A DNA stretch of 64,000 nucleotides from Flavobacterium hibisci (lineage in GTDB: Bacteria > Bacteroidota > Bacteroidia > Flavobacteriales > Flavobacteriaceae): NCBI RefSeq assembly GCF_020026925.1, contig NZ_JAIQDW010000013.1:1-64000 (forward strand). The letters are read 5' to 3'. Made by a program: the position numbers and the translations under genes. Position 1 is the first letter of the stretch. Every line of letters begins with the position of its first letter. Of the stretch, positions 24,484-32,588 are shown in pieces. The notes under the pieces were generated by a model. That model saw only the letters and a list, made by a program, of their open reading frames with translations. It was not told the origin of the DNA and did no database searches.

Positions 24484-25359
24484 ATGAGTTCTAACTTTGA
24501 TAAATTTCAAAAGCGCAGGTTAATTTCCTCTTATTTTTCGGTTGTATTGAGTGTATTTCTGGTATTATTCCTTTTGGGAGTACTGGGATTATTCATTATC
24601 AATTCAAAAAAACTGGCTAATGATTTTAAAGAAAAAATCGCCATGACCGTTTTCTTTAAAAATGAAGCAACAGACAGTGTTACCAAAGCATTTGATACCG
24701 AATTGAAAAGAGCTCCTTTTGCAAAATCGTATGTTTACGTTACCAAAGAAAAAGCGGCAAAAGAACATACTGATATTATTGGAGAAGATTTCCTGACTTT
24801 TTTGGGAGAAAACCCATTGTTAAATTCTTATGATATTCATTTAAAGGCAGATTATGTTGAAAGGGACAGCATTGTTAAAATTGAAAGCAACCTGCGTAAA
24901 AATACTATGATTGAAGACATTGTTTACGATAAACAATTGGTAAATCTGGTAAATGATAATATCAAAAAAGTAAGTATGTGGATTTTGATTATCAGCGGTT
25001 TCCTTGCGGTGATCGCAGTTTTATTAATCAACAGTTCATTGCGTTTATCCATTCATTCTAACCGATTTATCATTAAAACCATGCAGATGGTTGGAGCTAC
25101 AAAAGCATTTATTCGCAAACCTTTTGTAATGCGCAGTGTAAAACTGGGAATGTTAGGAGCCGTATTGGCAATTGTTGCATTAATTGCCCTCTTACTTTAT
25201 GTTGAAAACAACTTCCCCGGATTAGGAATTATGGAAGACAAAGCTTTGATAGGTTTAGTATTGCTGGCTGTATTTGGTTTAGGAGTTTTAATTACCTGGG
25301 TAAGTACACACTTTGCTACACAGCGTTTCCTTAACTTAAGAACCGACGATCTTTATTAA
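24484..25359 (+). CDS. ftsX: Cell-division protein FtsX
   Basis: The 291-aa inner-membrane protein has the FtsX plan. One N-terminal helix (VVLSVFLVLFLLGVLGLFII) precedes an extracellular domain of about 120 residues, and three more helices follow near 165-285. The core motif TMQMVGATKAFIRKPFVM (near 200) is the hallmark. With the ATPase FtsE, encoded elsewhere, it couples septal peptidoglycan hydrolase activation to division. It heads the cluster ftsX-DUF3098-uppP-truB, a gene order I recall from other Bacteroidota. Confidence 0.93.
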   Translation: MSSNFDKFQKRRLISSYFSVVLSVFLVLFLLGVLGLFIINSKKLANDFKEKIAMTVFFKNEATDSVTKAFDTELKRAPFAKSYVYVTKEKAAKEHTDIIGEDFLTFLGENPLLNSYDIHLKADYVERDSIVKIESNLRKNTMIEDIVYDKQLVNLVNDNIKKVSMWILIISGFLAVIAVLLINSSLRLSIHSNRFIIKTMQMVGATKAFIRKPFVMRSVKLGMLGAVLAIVALIALLLYVENNFPGLGIMEDKALIGLVLLAVFGLGVLITWVSTHFATQRFLNLRTDDLY

Positions 25360-25410
25360 TTTTAGATTCGAGCTTAGTATTTTTGATTAAAAACTTTAAA
25401 TATTTGGAAT

Positions 25411-25438
25411 GAGATTGCTTCATTCCCCGCAATGACAA
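25411..25438 (+). repeat. Single arm of GCAATGAC-type repeat
   Basis: GAGATTGCTTCATTCCCCGC followed by AATGAC is a half copy of the palindromic element present as full inverted pairs near 19.7 and 39.4 kb. It sits within two bases of the DUF3098 start codon and so probably forms part of its leader. Confidence 0.6.
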
Positions 25439-25439
25439 G

Positions 25440-25700
25440 ATGAAAAACAATTATAAAGAAGAACCGCAATCAGAGCCACAAAAACAGGAATTCCTTTTTG
25501 ACAACATCAATTACAAAATCTTATTGATTGGAATTGGTGTTATTGTCCTAGGCTTTATCTTAATGTCTGGAGGAGGAAGTAAGGACCCGAATGTTTTTAA
25601 CGAAGAAGTTTTTAGCTTTAGACGTATCAGACTGGCTCCGACAACCGTATTGATTGGTTTTGGAATCACAATTTATTCTATCTTCAAAAAATCTAAATAG
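25440..25700 (+). CDS. DUF3098 membrane protein
   Basis: The 86-aa protein has a charged N-terminus and two membrane helices (ILLIGIGVIVLGFILMSGGG and TVLIGFGITIYSIF) joined by a short SKDPNVFNEEVFSFRRI loop. It matches DUF3098, a Bacteroidota family regularly encoded between ftsX and uppP. A role in the envelope or division process is implied only by that linkage. Confidence 0.88.
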   Translation: MKNNYKEEPQSEPQKQEFLFDNINYKILLIGIGVIVLGFILMSGGGSKDPNVFNEEVFSFRRIRLAPTTVLIGFGITIYSIFKKSK

Positions 25701-25785
25701 GCATCTTAGACTTCAGACATCTTAGATTATTAGATTAAACTTATCTAAGAAGTCTAATATTCTAATAATCTAACAAATCTCATAA

Positions 25786-26583
25786 ATGAATACATTACAA
25801 GCTATTGTTCTTGCCATTATTGAAGGAATCACAGAATTTTTACCTGTTTCTTCAACTGGACACATGATTATTGCCTCTTCTTTTTTTGGAATTGCGCACG
25901 AAGACTTCACAAAGCTTTTTACGATTGTTATTCAACTTGGCGCCATACTTTCTGTTGTGGTATTATATTTCAGGCGTTTCTTTCAGACACTTGATTTTTA
26001 CTTTAAACTTTTAGTTGCTTTTATACCAGCTGTCGTTTTAGGATTATTATTAAGCGATTTTATTGATGGTTTATTAGAAAATCCGGTTACGGTTGCCATT
26101 TCACTTTTAATCGGTGGTTTGATATTATTGAAAGTTGATGAATGGTTCAATAATCCAAATACAGCTGAAACTTCTCAGGAAATCACCTATTTACAAGCTC
26201 TTAAAATTGGTTTATTTCAGTGTTTGGCCATGATTCCGGGAGTATCCCGAAGCGGCGCCAGCATTGTTGGTGGTATGTCACAAAAATTATCCAGAACAAC
26301 TGCTGCCGAGTTTTCATTTTTCCTTGCGGTTCCAACAATGTTAGGAGCAACAGCAAAAAAATGTTACGATTATTACAAAGCAGGGTTTGAATTGTCTCAG
26401 GACCAAACCAATTTATTGATTATCGGAAATGTTGTCGCCTTCATTGTAGCATTATTAGCTATTAAAACATTTATTGGTTTTTTAACCAAAAACGGCTTTA
26501 AAGTGTTTGGTTATTACCGAATCATTGCCGGAATCGTTTTATTATTGATTCACTTTTTTATTCATCCGCTTACGATTATATAA
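25786..26583 (+). CDS. uppP: Undecaprenyl-diphosphate phosphatase
   Basis: The 265-aa polytopic enzyme recycles undecaprenyl diphosphate, the lipid carrier for cell-wall and glycan synthesis. Both signature regions are present: [14 protein letters not shown] at the N-terminus (with catalytic Glu and the membrane-re-entrant Ser/His) and [11 protein letters not shown] at about 150, with the catalytic Arg. The stop codon overlaps the truB start (TAATG), so the two are translationally coupled. Confidence 0.96.
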   Translation: MNTLQAIVLAIIEGITEFLPVSSTGHMIIASSFFGIAHEDFTKLFTIVIQLGAILSVVVLYFRRFFQTLDFYFKLLVAFIPAVVLGLLLSDFIDGLLENPVTVAISLLIGGLILLKVDEWFNNPNTAETSQEITYLQALKIGLFQCLAMIPGVSRSGASIVGGMSQKLSRTTAAEFSFFLAVPTMLGATAKKCYDYYKAGFELSQDQTNLLIIGNVVAFIVALLAIKTFIGFLTKNGFKVFGYYRIIAGIVLLLIHFFIHPLTII

Positions 26584-27278
26584 TGACACCTGAAGAATAT
26601 TTAGACGGACAAGTTTTACTGATAGACAAACCTTTAAAATGGAGTTCGTTTCAGGCAGTCAATAAATTAAAATACCTGTTAATTAATAAAGTCGGACTTC
26701 CAAAAAAGTTTAAAATCGGCCACGCCGGAACATTAGATCCTTTAGCGACAGGGTTATTACTAATCTGTACCGGAAAATTCACCAAACGAATTTCTGAACT
26801 TCAGGGTCAGGCAAAAGAATATACGGGAACATTTTACATAGGAGCCACTACCCCATCTTATGATCTGGAAACTGAAATCGATCAGACCTTTTCCACTGAA
26901 CATATTAACGAAGCTTTAATTCACGAAACCGTAAAGCAATTTTTAGGCGAAATCGATCAAAAACCACCCATTTTTTCCGCTATTAAAAAAGATGGCGTTC
27001 GCTTGTATGAACATGCACGTGCAGGAGAAACGATAGAAATCGCAAGCAGGAAAACGACAATTCATGAATTTGAAATTACCCGGATTGCATTACCTGAAGT
27101 CGATTTTAGGGTAGTTTGCAGCAAAGGAACTTATATACGCTCTTTAGCTTATGACTTTGGAAAAGCTATGGATACCGGATCACATTTAACTGTTTTACGC
27201 CGAACCAAAATTGGTGATTACGATGTTAAAAATGCTATAGACATTACCCTTTTTGAAGAAAATCTTAAAAACGGTTAA
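26583..27278 (+). CDS. truB: tRNA pseudouridine-55 synthase
   Basis: The 231-aa enzyme isomerises U55 of the T-loop in tRNAs. The catalytic aspartate lies in KIGHAGTLDPLATGLL (about residue 50). YTGTFYIGATTPSYD, QKPPIFSAIKKDGVRLYE and VVCSKGTYIRSLAYDFG are the other conserved blocks. The C-terminal PUA domain of longer homologues is absent, as I recall from other Bacteroidota. It overlaps uppP by one base. Confidence 0.95.
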   Translation: MTPEEYLDGQVLLIDKPLKWSSFQAVNKLKYLLINKVGLPKKFKIGHAGTLDPLATGLLLICTGKFTKRISELQGQAKEYTGTFYIGATTPSYDLETEIDQTFSTEHINEALIHETVKQFLGEIDQKPPIFSAIKKDGVRLYEHARAGETIEIASRKTTIHEFEITRIALPEVDFRVVCSKGTYIRSLAYDFGKAMDTGSHLTVLRRTKIGDYDVKNAIDITLFEENLKNG

Positions 27279-27284
27279 ACAAAA

Positions 27285-27319
27285 AAGCACATTACAAATG
27301 TGACGACAGTAATGTGCTT
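27285..27319 (+). terminator. Hairpin after truB
   Basis: An 11-bp perfect stem, AAGCACATTAC (27285-27295) with 27309-27319, begins seven bases after the truB stop. It lacks a T run, so it may be a stability element rather than a strict intrinsic terminator. Confidence 0.55.
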
Positions 27320-27649
27320 GTTTCAGCTTCCCATTAAAATAAAATTAATCCATACTTTGGGATTTAATAATGTGGGATGTTTTTTCCTCCAAATAGAAGT
27401 CTTGAAAAAAAATCGTAGAATTTTTCGAATAACGTTTTCATAATAGTGTATTTTTAAATTATTAAATATTAAATAAAACACCAATTAAAAAAGTAAATCA
27501 GAAAATAAATAGTAGAAATGGGATTATATTACTAAGTTACAACATTTAAGCTTATAAAAAACATTTTTAACGTATTTTTTATTACTAAAATTCTTGTTTT
27601 CAGCAAATTACCTCTAAAATAAAACTTTTAAACGATTTTTAAAAGAAAA
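27320..27649. other. Intergenic region between truB and thioredoxin-like gene
   Basis: Apart from the small minus-strand ORF at 27364-27441, this AT-rich stretch shows no repeat or clear promoter. The 27442-27649 part is featureless by eye. Confidence 0.5.
27364..27441 (-). CDS. Possible 25-aa amphipathic small protein
   Basis: A short ORF on the minus strand encodes MKTLFEKFYDFFSRLLFGG followed by KNIPHY. It would form an amphipathic, aromatic-rich helix with basic residues, of the size and character of small membrane-surface peptides. The ATG follows an AT-rich leader with no strong ribosome-binding site, which is normal in this phylum. It is too short for statistical support. The composition bias and isolated position in a gene-free region make it a candidate only. 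Confidence 0.35.
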   Translation of the reverse strand: MKTLFEKFYDFFSRLLFGGKNIPHY

Positions 27650-28267
27650 TTACAATCTATTGTACTTTATATTTTCCATAATTTCGACTAATTCTTCCTG
27701 AACTGAAATTCCCTTATCAGCTAAATACCATAATTGCAAATCAGTTTTGATTTTTTCATCAATAACCCCAAAATCCCTTTTATAATTTGCCATCAATTCT
27801 GCTGCTCCTTTTGGTCTTGGTCCCCAGTCTGCACGCACGATTCCGGCTTCTTTACAAATCACGATAACTTTTGGTATTGCCCTTCCGCCATTTGTTAAAT
27901 ATTGGCTCATCAATTCATCATTTTCATCTCTTAGAACAATTCTGAGATCAATTTTCTTGTCTGAAGCCAAAGCCATCTTGTTTACTATTGGAAGTATTTG
28001 GGCAGCATCACCACACCATCCTTCTGAAATAACGAGCCATATATAATGATTGTCTAAATTTTGAAGCTTCGAAATTACATCTTCAGAAATTTTTATGGTT
28101 TTCTCCAAACGATTCATTCTGGCTTCGTTCAGGCTTGTATAATGAGTCAGACTTTCAGATTGTTCATGACCGGTAGATTTCCCTTCTGATAACAAATCAG
28201 TAACTAGTTTTCGATATTCAGTATAAGAATGACTATTAAATAATGCTTTGGCTACAATACTTTTCAT
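27650..28267 (-). CDS. Thioredoxin-family protein with single active-site Cys
   Basis: The 205-aa cytoplasmic protein belongs to the thioredoxin-fold family. The ISEGWCGDAAQILPIVNKM segment (about residue 85-105) replaces CxxC with a single Cys followed by GDA, and GGRAIPKVIVI supplies the cis-proline. The longer reading from 28312 adds 15 residues; the ATG at 28267 opens with MKSIVAKALFN. Relatives are annotated as thioredoxin family proteins of unknown substrate. It is divergent from pyrH. Confidence 0.82.
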   Translation of the reverse strand: MKSIVAKALFNSHSYTEYRKLVTDLLSEGKSTGHEQSESLTHYTSLNEARMNRLEKTIKISEDVISKLQNLDNHYIWLVISEGWCGDAAQILPIVNKMALASDKKIDLRIVLRDENDELMSQYLTNGGRAIPKVIVICKEAGIVRADWGPRPKGAAELMANYKRDFGVIDEKIKTDLQLWYLADKGISVQEELVEIMENIKYNRL

Positions 28268-28422
28268 ATTTCTTTCGTTTTGATTCCATAAAAATACACT
28301 TTTTAAAAACATTGCTGAATGACTTTTATCACATTTAAAAAAATTCAGAAATGCAGCAGAAATTTAATTCGAAAAGAACAATTAATTTTTTAAAACTCTA
28401 TTTCAAAAAAACAGAATATGTC

Positions 28423-28430
28423 TATATTTG
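28423..28430 (+). promoter_or_regulatory. -7 box for pyrH
   Basis: TATATTTG is an exact TAnnTTTG match 20 nt before the ATG at 28451. The in-frame upstream ATG at 28418 would lie before the transcript begins. Confidence 0.6.
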
Positions 28431-28450
28431 CACAAACAAAAGCAACACAC

Positions 28451-29158
28451 ATGAAATATAAAAGAATTCTTCTGAAATTAAGCGGCGAAGCCTTAATGGG
28501 AGACTTACAATACGGAATTGACCCTAAAAGATTAGCTGAATATGCCGATGAAATTAAGCAGATTCACGACAAAGGAGTAGAAATTGCTATTGTTATTGGA
28601 GGAGGAAATATTTTTAGAGGAGTTGCCGGAGCAAGTTCAGGTATGGACAGAGTACAAGGCGATTACATGGGAATGCTTGCTACTGTTATTAACGGAATGG
28701 CTTTGCAGGGTGCTCTTGAAGACAAAGGAATGAAAACCCGCCTGCAGACTGCTTTGAAAATGGAGTCTATTGCAGAACCTTATATCAAAAGAAGAGCAGA
28801 CCGTCATCTCGAAAAAGGAAGAATCGTAATTTTTGGTGCCGGAACCGGAAACCCATATTTTACTACCGATACAGCAGCAGTTTTGAGAGGAATCGAAATC
28901 AATGCTGATGTTATTCTAAAAGGAACACGTGTAGATGGCGTTTACGATTGTGATCCTGAAAAAAATGCTTCAGCTGTAAAATTTGACTTTATTTCTTTTG
29001 AAGATGTAATCAAAAAAGGATTAAATGTGATGGATACCACGGCTTTTACATTAAGTCAGGAAAATAAATTACCGATTGTTGTTTTTGACATGAACAAAAT
29101 TGGAAATCTTTTGAAAATCTGCGAAGGCGAAAACATAGGAACTGTAGTTAATATTTAG
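28451..29158 (+). CDS. pyrH: UMP kinase
   Basis: The 235-aa hexameric bacterial UMP kinase makes UDP from UMP. It begins [14 protein letters not shown] (phosphate-binding start), then has [23 protein letters not shown] and [18 protein letters not shown], all canonical. The start is fixed by the -7 box. It precedes the ribosome recycling factor gene, a widely conserved pair; a 162-bp repeat-like AT-rich gap lies between them. Confidence 0.96.
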   Translation: MKYKRILLKLSGEALMGDLQYGIDPKRLAEYADEIKQIHDKGVEIAIVIGGGNIFRGVAGASSGMDRVQGDYMGMLATVINGMALQGALEDKGMKTRLQTALKMESIAEPYIKRRADRHLEKGRIVIFGAGTGNPYFTTDTAAVLRGIEINADVILKGTRVDGVYDCDPEKNASAVKFDFISFEDVIKKGLNVMDTTAFTLSQENKLPIVVFDMNKIGNLLKICEGENIGTVVNI

Positions 29159-29320
29159 ACTATTTTAGATTGTTAGAATTTAGATTATTAGTTTTAATAT
29201 ACATTTCGACAATCTTTACATATTAAAAATAAAAATTATATTAGTTAGCATAATTAGATTATTGCTTTTTTAGAAAAATCTAAAAATCCAAAAAGTCTGA
29301 AAATCTAAAAATCTAAAAAA
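29159..29320. repeat. AT-rich AATCTAAAA-type repeat before frr
   Basis: The gap holds TTAGATTGTTAGAATTTAGA near 29163 and, from 29274, tandem words AAATCTAAAAATCC, AAAATCTAAAAATCTAAAA that end at the frr ATG. The same type of word precedes the starts of uppP, asnS and recJ. Confidence 0.45.
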
Positions 29321-29884
29321 ATGACTGAAGAAATAGATTTCATATTAGAAAGTACTGAGGAATCAATGAATGGCACGATTGCACATTTAGAAAAAGAATT
29401 TCTAAATATTCGTGCAGGTAAAGCTTCTCCGGCAATGCTTGGAGGCGTTTTTGTTGATTATTATGGTGCTGCAACACCGCTTTCCCAGGTATCTAAAATT
29501 AGTGTTCCTGATGCAAGAACCATTACCTTGCAGCCTTTCGAAAAAAACATGTTATCAGCAATTGAAAAAGCAATTTTGGTTGCCAATATTGGTTTTAACC
29601 CAATGAACAATGGCGATGTTATTATCATCAGTGTTCCGCCTCTTACGGAAGAACGCCGTAGAGATTTGGCAAAACAGGCAAAATCTGAGGCTGAAGATGC
29701 GAAAATTGGTATCCGTAATTCCCGTAAAGATGCTAATACTGATATTAAAAAATTAGAAAAAGAGGGAACTTCTGAAGACATCTGTAAGTCTGCTGAAGAA
29801 GAAGTTCAAAACTTAACAAATACATACATCAAAAAGATAGATGAATTATTAGCTGTTAAAGAAGCTGAAATCATGAAAGTGTAA
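29321..29884 (+). CDS. frr: Ribosome recycling factor
   Basis: The 187-aa protein splits post-termination ribosomes together with EF-G. It has the expected two-domain plan: a long three-helix bundle (LEKEFLNIRAGKASPAML at the start, PLTEERRRDLAKQAKSEAED and the RNSRKDANTDIKKLEKEG helix) interrupted by a small beta domain (about 30-100). It is full length and followed by a good terminator. Confidence 0.97.
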   Translation: MTEEIDFILESTEESMNGTIAHLEKEFLNIRAGKASPAMLGGVFVDYYGAATPLSQVSKISVPDARTITLQPFEKNMLSAIEKAILVANIGFNPMNNGDVIIISVPPLTEERRRDLAKQAKSEAEDAKIGIRNSRKDANTDIKKLEKEGTSEDICKSAEEEVQNLTNTYIKKIDELLAVKEAEIMKV

Positions 29885-29904
29885 TGTATTTGACATAAAT
29901 TTAA

Positions 29905-29943
29905 GAATCCGTTTGGTTAAAATTATACCAGACGGATTTTTTA
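29905..29943 (+). terminator. Terminator after frr
   Basis: A 12-bp stem, AATCCGTTTGGT (29906-29917) with ACCAGACGGATT (29927-29938), has one G-U pair and ends in a T run. Confidence 0.8.
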
Positions 29944-29948
29944 TTTAT

Positions 29949-29956
29949 TACTTTTG
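29949..29956 (+). promoter_or_regulatory. -7 box for DUF5686 gene
   Basis: TACTTTTG fits TAnnTTTG. It lies immediately beyond the frr terminator and gives a leader of about 40 nt. Confidence 0.5.
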
Positions 29957-30002
29957 CATACCAAAATAAATTTCCTTTGGTTTCAAAACCACAATACTCT
30001 GT

Positions 30003-32498
30003 ATGAAGCTATTCTGTTTGTTTACTTTGTTTTTTACACTTACCCTACAGGCACAATTTCAAATAAACGGAATTGTAAAAGACTCCGGCAACAAACCGCT
30101 TCCGTTTGCTACTATTACCACTTCAGAGAACAATAATACAATTACAGACGTTGATGGGAAATTTATACTTTCAACAAATGTAAAAATTACTTCTTTTACA
30201 GTTTCTTATATTGGGTTTCAAACAAAAGTCATTCCTGTCCAGGACAATAAAAAATTTTATCCGGTTTCTCTGAAACAAAAAACAGACGACCTGAAAGAAG
30301 TTATTGTTTCTAATGAAAATCCGGCATTTGCTATTATAAGAAAGGTAATTGCAAATAAAAGCATCAATAATCCACAGAAAAAACTCAACAGTTTTGAATA
30401 CAAAACATACAATAAGCTCATTGTTACGGCTAATCCCGATTCTATAAATGGGAGGATTGACTCATCTGCTTCTTATAAAGATTTAAAAAAAAATAGAATA
30501 AATATTGACTCTTCTGATTATAAGTTTAAAGAAGTTATCTCCAAACAGCATTTGTTTCAAACCGAAAAAATTTCGCAATATCAATTTGCAAACAAAAAAC
30601 TCAAAGAAACTATTCTGGGTACCAAAATGGCAGGTTTTAAACAGCCAGTGTACGAAATTATTGCTTTCAATTTACAGTCTATTTCCATTTATGATTCGAA
30701 ATACGAACTTTTTGAAACCAAATACAATAACCCTGTTTCTGACGATGCGCTAAAAGATTACAATTACAAATTACTGGACACAGCAGCCATTAAAGGTCGT
30801 AATACTTTTATGATTTATTTTAAGAATAAACAAAAAAGAAAGGCCGCCGGCTTAGAAGGTGTTTTATACATTGATCAGGAAAATTTTGCCATTGCAAAAG
30901 CTGTTATGCGTATAAAAGGAGTACTCGATATTAGCGGAATACACGAATTTGAATATGTCCCGCAGGAAAAAATATGGTTTCCTTCAAACACTACTTTCAA
31001 AATTGTAAAAGGAAAGAATGATGATGACATTAATATCTTAGGCGGAACTATTCAGTTTGACGGAGATTCAGAAGATGCTTTTACGACCCGTAAAAAAAGT
31101 GCTTCCGATTTTACTTATGTACTCTCAGAAAGCAACAATTCCGACATTCATTATAACACTATTACTCCGATAAAAGATCCTTCTTATTATATCGAAATTA
31201 AAGATGATGCAAGTACAAAACCCGAAGAATTCTGGAATGAATACCGAAAAGAAAACCTTGATCTTAAAAGTCAAAGAACATATCAGTTATTAGATAGTAT
31301 TTCAATCAATAAAAGAATTGAGAAGCGTTTGTGGCTTGGCCGGAAAATCATAAACGGTTATATTCCGATTGGACCGGTTGACCTGGATTTGAAAAAAGTA
31401 ATTAGTTATAATAATTATGAAGGTTTTCGATTAGGACTGGGCGGAATTACCAATGACCGTTTCTCTAAACGCTTCAGGATTGAAGGTTATGGTGCTTATG
31501 GAACAAAAGACGGCAACTTCAAATATAACCTGGGTTCAGGTATTTTAATGGATAAAAACACCAATACCTGGCTAAACGGATCCTATACAGATGATGTCAG
31601 GGAGATTGCGAGTACTGTTTTTGCTGTTGACAAACGCGTTTTTAAAATTTATGATCCCCGTCCGATCAACATTAGTACTTTTTACCATTACATCAGCTGG
31701 AAAACAAATCTGCAGACAAAAATTATTCCGAAAACAGAAGCTGTCTTTGAATTAGCAAGAACATATGTTGAACCTAAATTTGATTATCTTTTTAATCATA
31801 ACGGGCAATTGTATTCTCACTATGTCATGACAACTGCAATGGCTTCTATTGTCTGGGCACCATTTAGTAATTTTATGCAGACACCAACAGGAAGATCCGA
31901 AACCGAAAAACGTTTTCCAAGATTTACTTTTCAGTTTACTCAGTCCCTCCCAAATGTTCTGGATAATGACTTCAGTTTTGCTAAAATAGATTTTAAAACA
32001 GAATACGAAAAAAAATATTTAGACGGACAAAAAACCAGCCTTCTATTCCAGGGAGGCTACGCTCTTGGTGATGTGCCAATTACACATTTGTACAATACAA
32101 TGCCTAACAACCTCAACAAAGAAACCGTCATTCAGCGTATTACTTTTTCAGGAAGAAATAGTTTTGAAACGATGTATTTTAATGAATTTTTCTCTAGCGA
32201 ATATCTATTTTTCCAGATAAAACATGGCTTTAACAGAGTAAAAATTTTCAAAAAAGTTCGTCCATCCTTAGTTTTGGTTACCAGAATGGCCTGGGGAAAT
32301 ATGGAAAAACCGGAACAGCATATTGGTCCGGCTTATAAAACTTTGGATAAAGGTTTCTTTGAATCCGGGCTTGAATTAAATAAAATCTTTAAAGGCTTTG
32401 GTTTAAGCGGATTTTACCGTTATGGTCCAAATCAATTACCAAAAATCGAAGACAATATAGCGGTTAAGATTTCTTATGTATTAGATTTAGGATTATAA
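30003..32498 (+). CDS. DUF5686/carboxypeptidase-regulatory-like outer-membrane protein
   Basis: The 831-aa protein has a signal peptide (to TLQAQ) and a carboxypeptidase-regulatory-like beta domain (about 20-100; GIVKDSGNKPLPFATI). A long DUF5686 region follows that probably forms an outer-membrane barrel, judged by alternating strands and an end in ISYVLDLGL. Family members are widespread in Bacteroidota and their function is unknown. It stands alone between frr and a convergent antiporter gene. Confidence 0.85.
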   Translation: MKLFCLFTLFFTLTLQAQFQINGIVKDSGNKPLPFATITTSENNNTITDVDGKFILSTNVKITSFTVSYIGFQTKVIPVQDNKKFYPVSLKQKTDDLKEVIVSNENPAFAIIRKVIANKSINNPQKKLNSFEYKTYNKLIVTANPDSINGRIDSSASYKDLKKNRINIDSSDYKFKEVISKQHLFQTEKISQYQFANKKLKETILGTKMAGFKQPVYEIIAFNLQSISIYDSKYELFETKYNNPVSDDALKDYNYKLLDTAAIKGRNTFMIYFKNKQKRKAAGLEGVLYIDQENFAIAKAVMRIKGVLDISGIHEFEYVPQEKIWFPSNTTFKIVKGKNDDDINILGGTIQFDGDSEDAFTTRKKSASDFTYVLSESNNSDIHYNTITPIKDPSYYIEIKDDASTKPEEFWNEYRKENLDLKSQRTYQLLDSISINKRIEKRLWLGRKIINGYIPIGPVDLDLKKVISYNNYEGFRLGLGGITNDRFSKRFRIEGYGAYGTKDGNFKYNLGSGILMDKNTNTWLNGSYTDDVREIASTVFAVDKRVFKIYDPRPINISTFYHYISWKTNLQTKIIPKTEAVFELARTYVEPKFDYLFNHNGQLYSHYVMTTAMASIVWAPFSNFMQTPTGRSETEKRFPRFTFQFTQSLPNVLDNDFSFAKIDFKTEYEKKYLDGQKTSLLFQGGYALGDVPITHLYNTMPNNLNKETVIQRITFSGRNSFETMYFNEFFSSEYLFFQIKHGFNRVKIFKKVRPSLVLVTRMAWGNMEKPEQHIGPAYKTLDKGFFESGLELNKIFKGFGLSGFYRYGPNQLPKIEDNIAVKISYVLDLGL

Positions 32499-32520
32499 AA
32501 AAATTTAAATCTCAATTAAA

Positions 32521-32563
32521 AAATTCCAAATTCCAATTTTTATATGAATGGAATTTGGAATTT
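32521..32563. terminator. Palindromic repeat acting as convergent terminator
   Basis: The 15-nt arms AAATTCCAAATTCCA (32521-32535) and 32549-32563 are exact complements around a short AT loop. This is a copy of the dispersed ATTCCAAATTCC repeat placed between two convergent genes, where it may serve as a bidirectional hairpin. Confidence 0.5.
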
Positions 32564-32588
32564 AAAATATTTGGAATTTGTTAAATCT

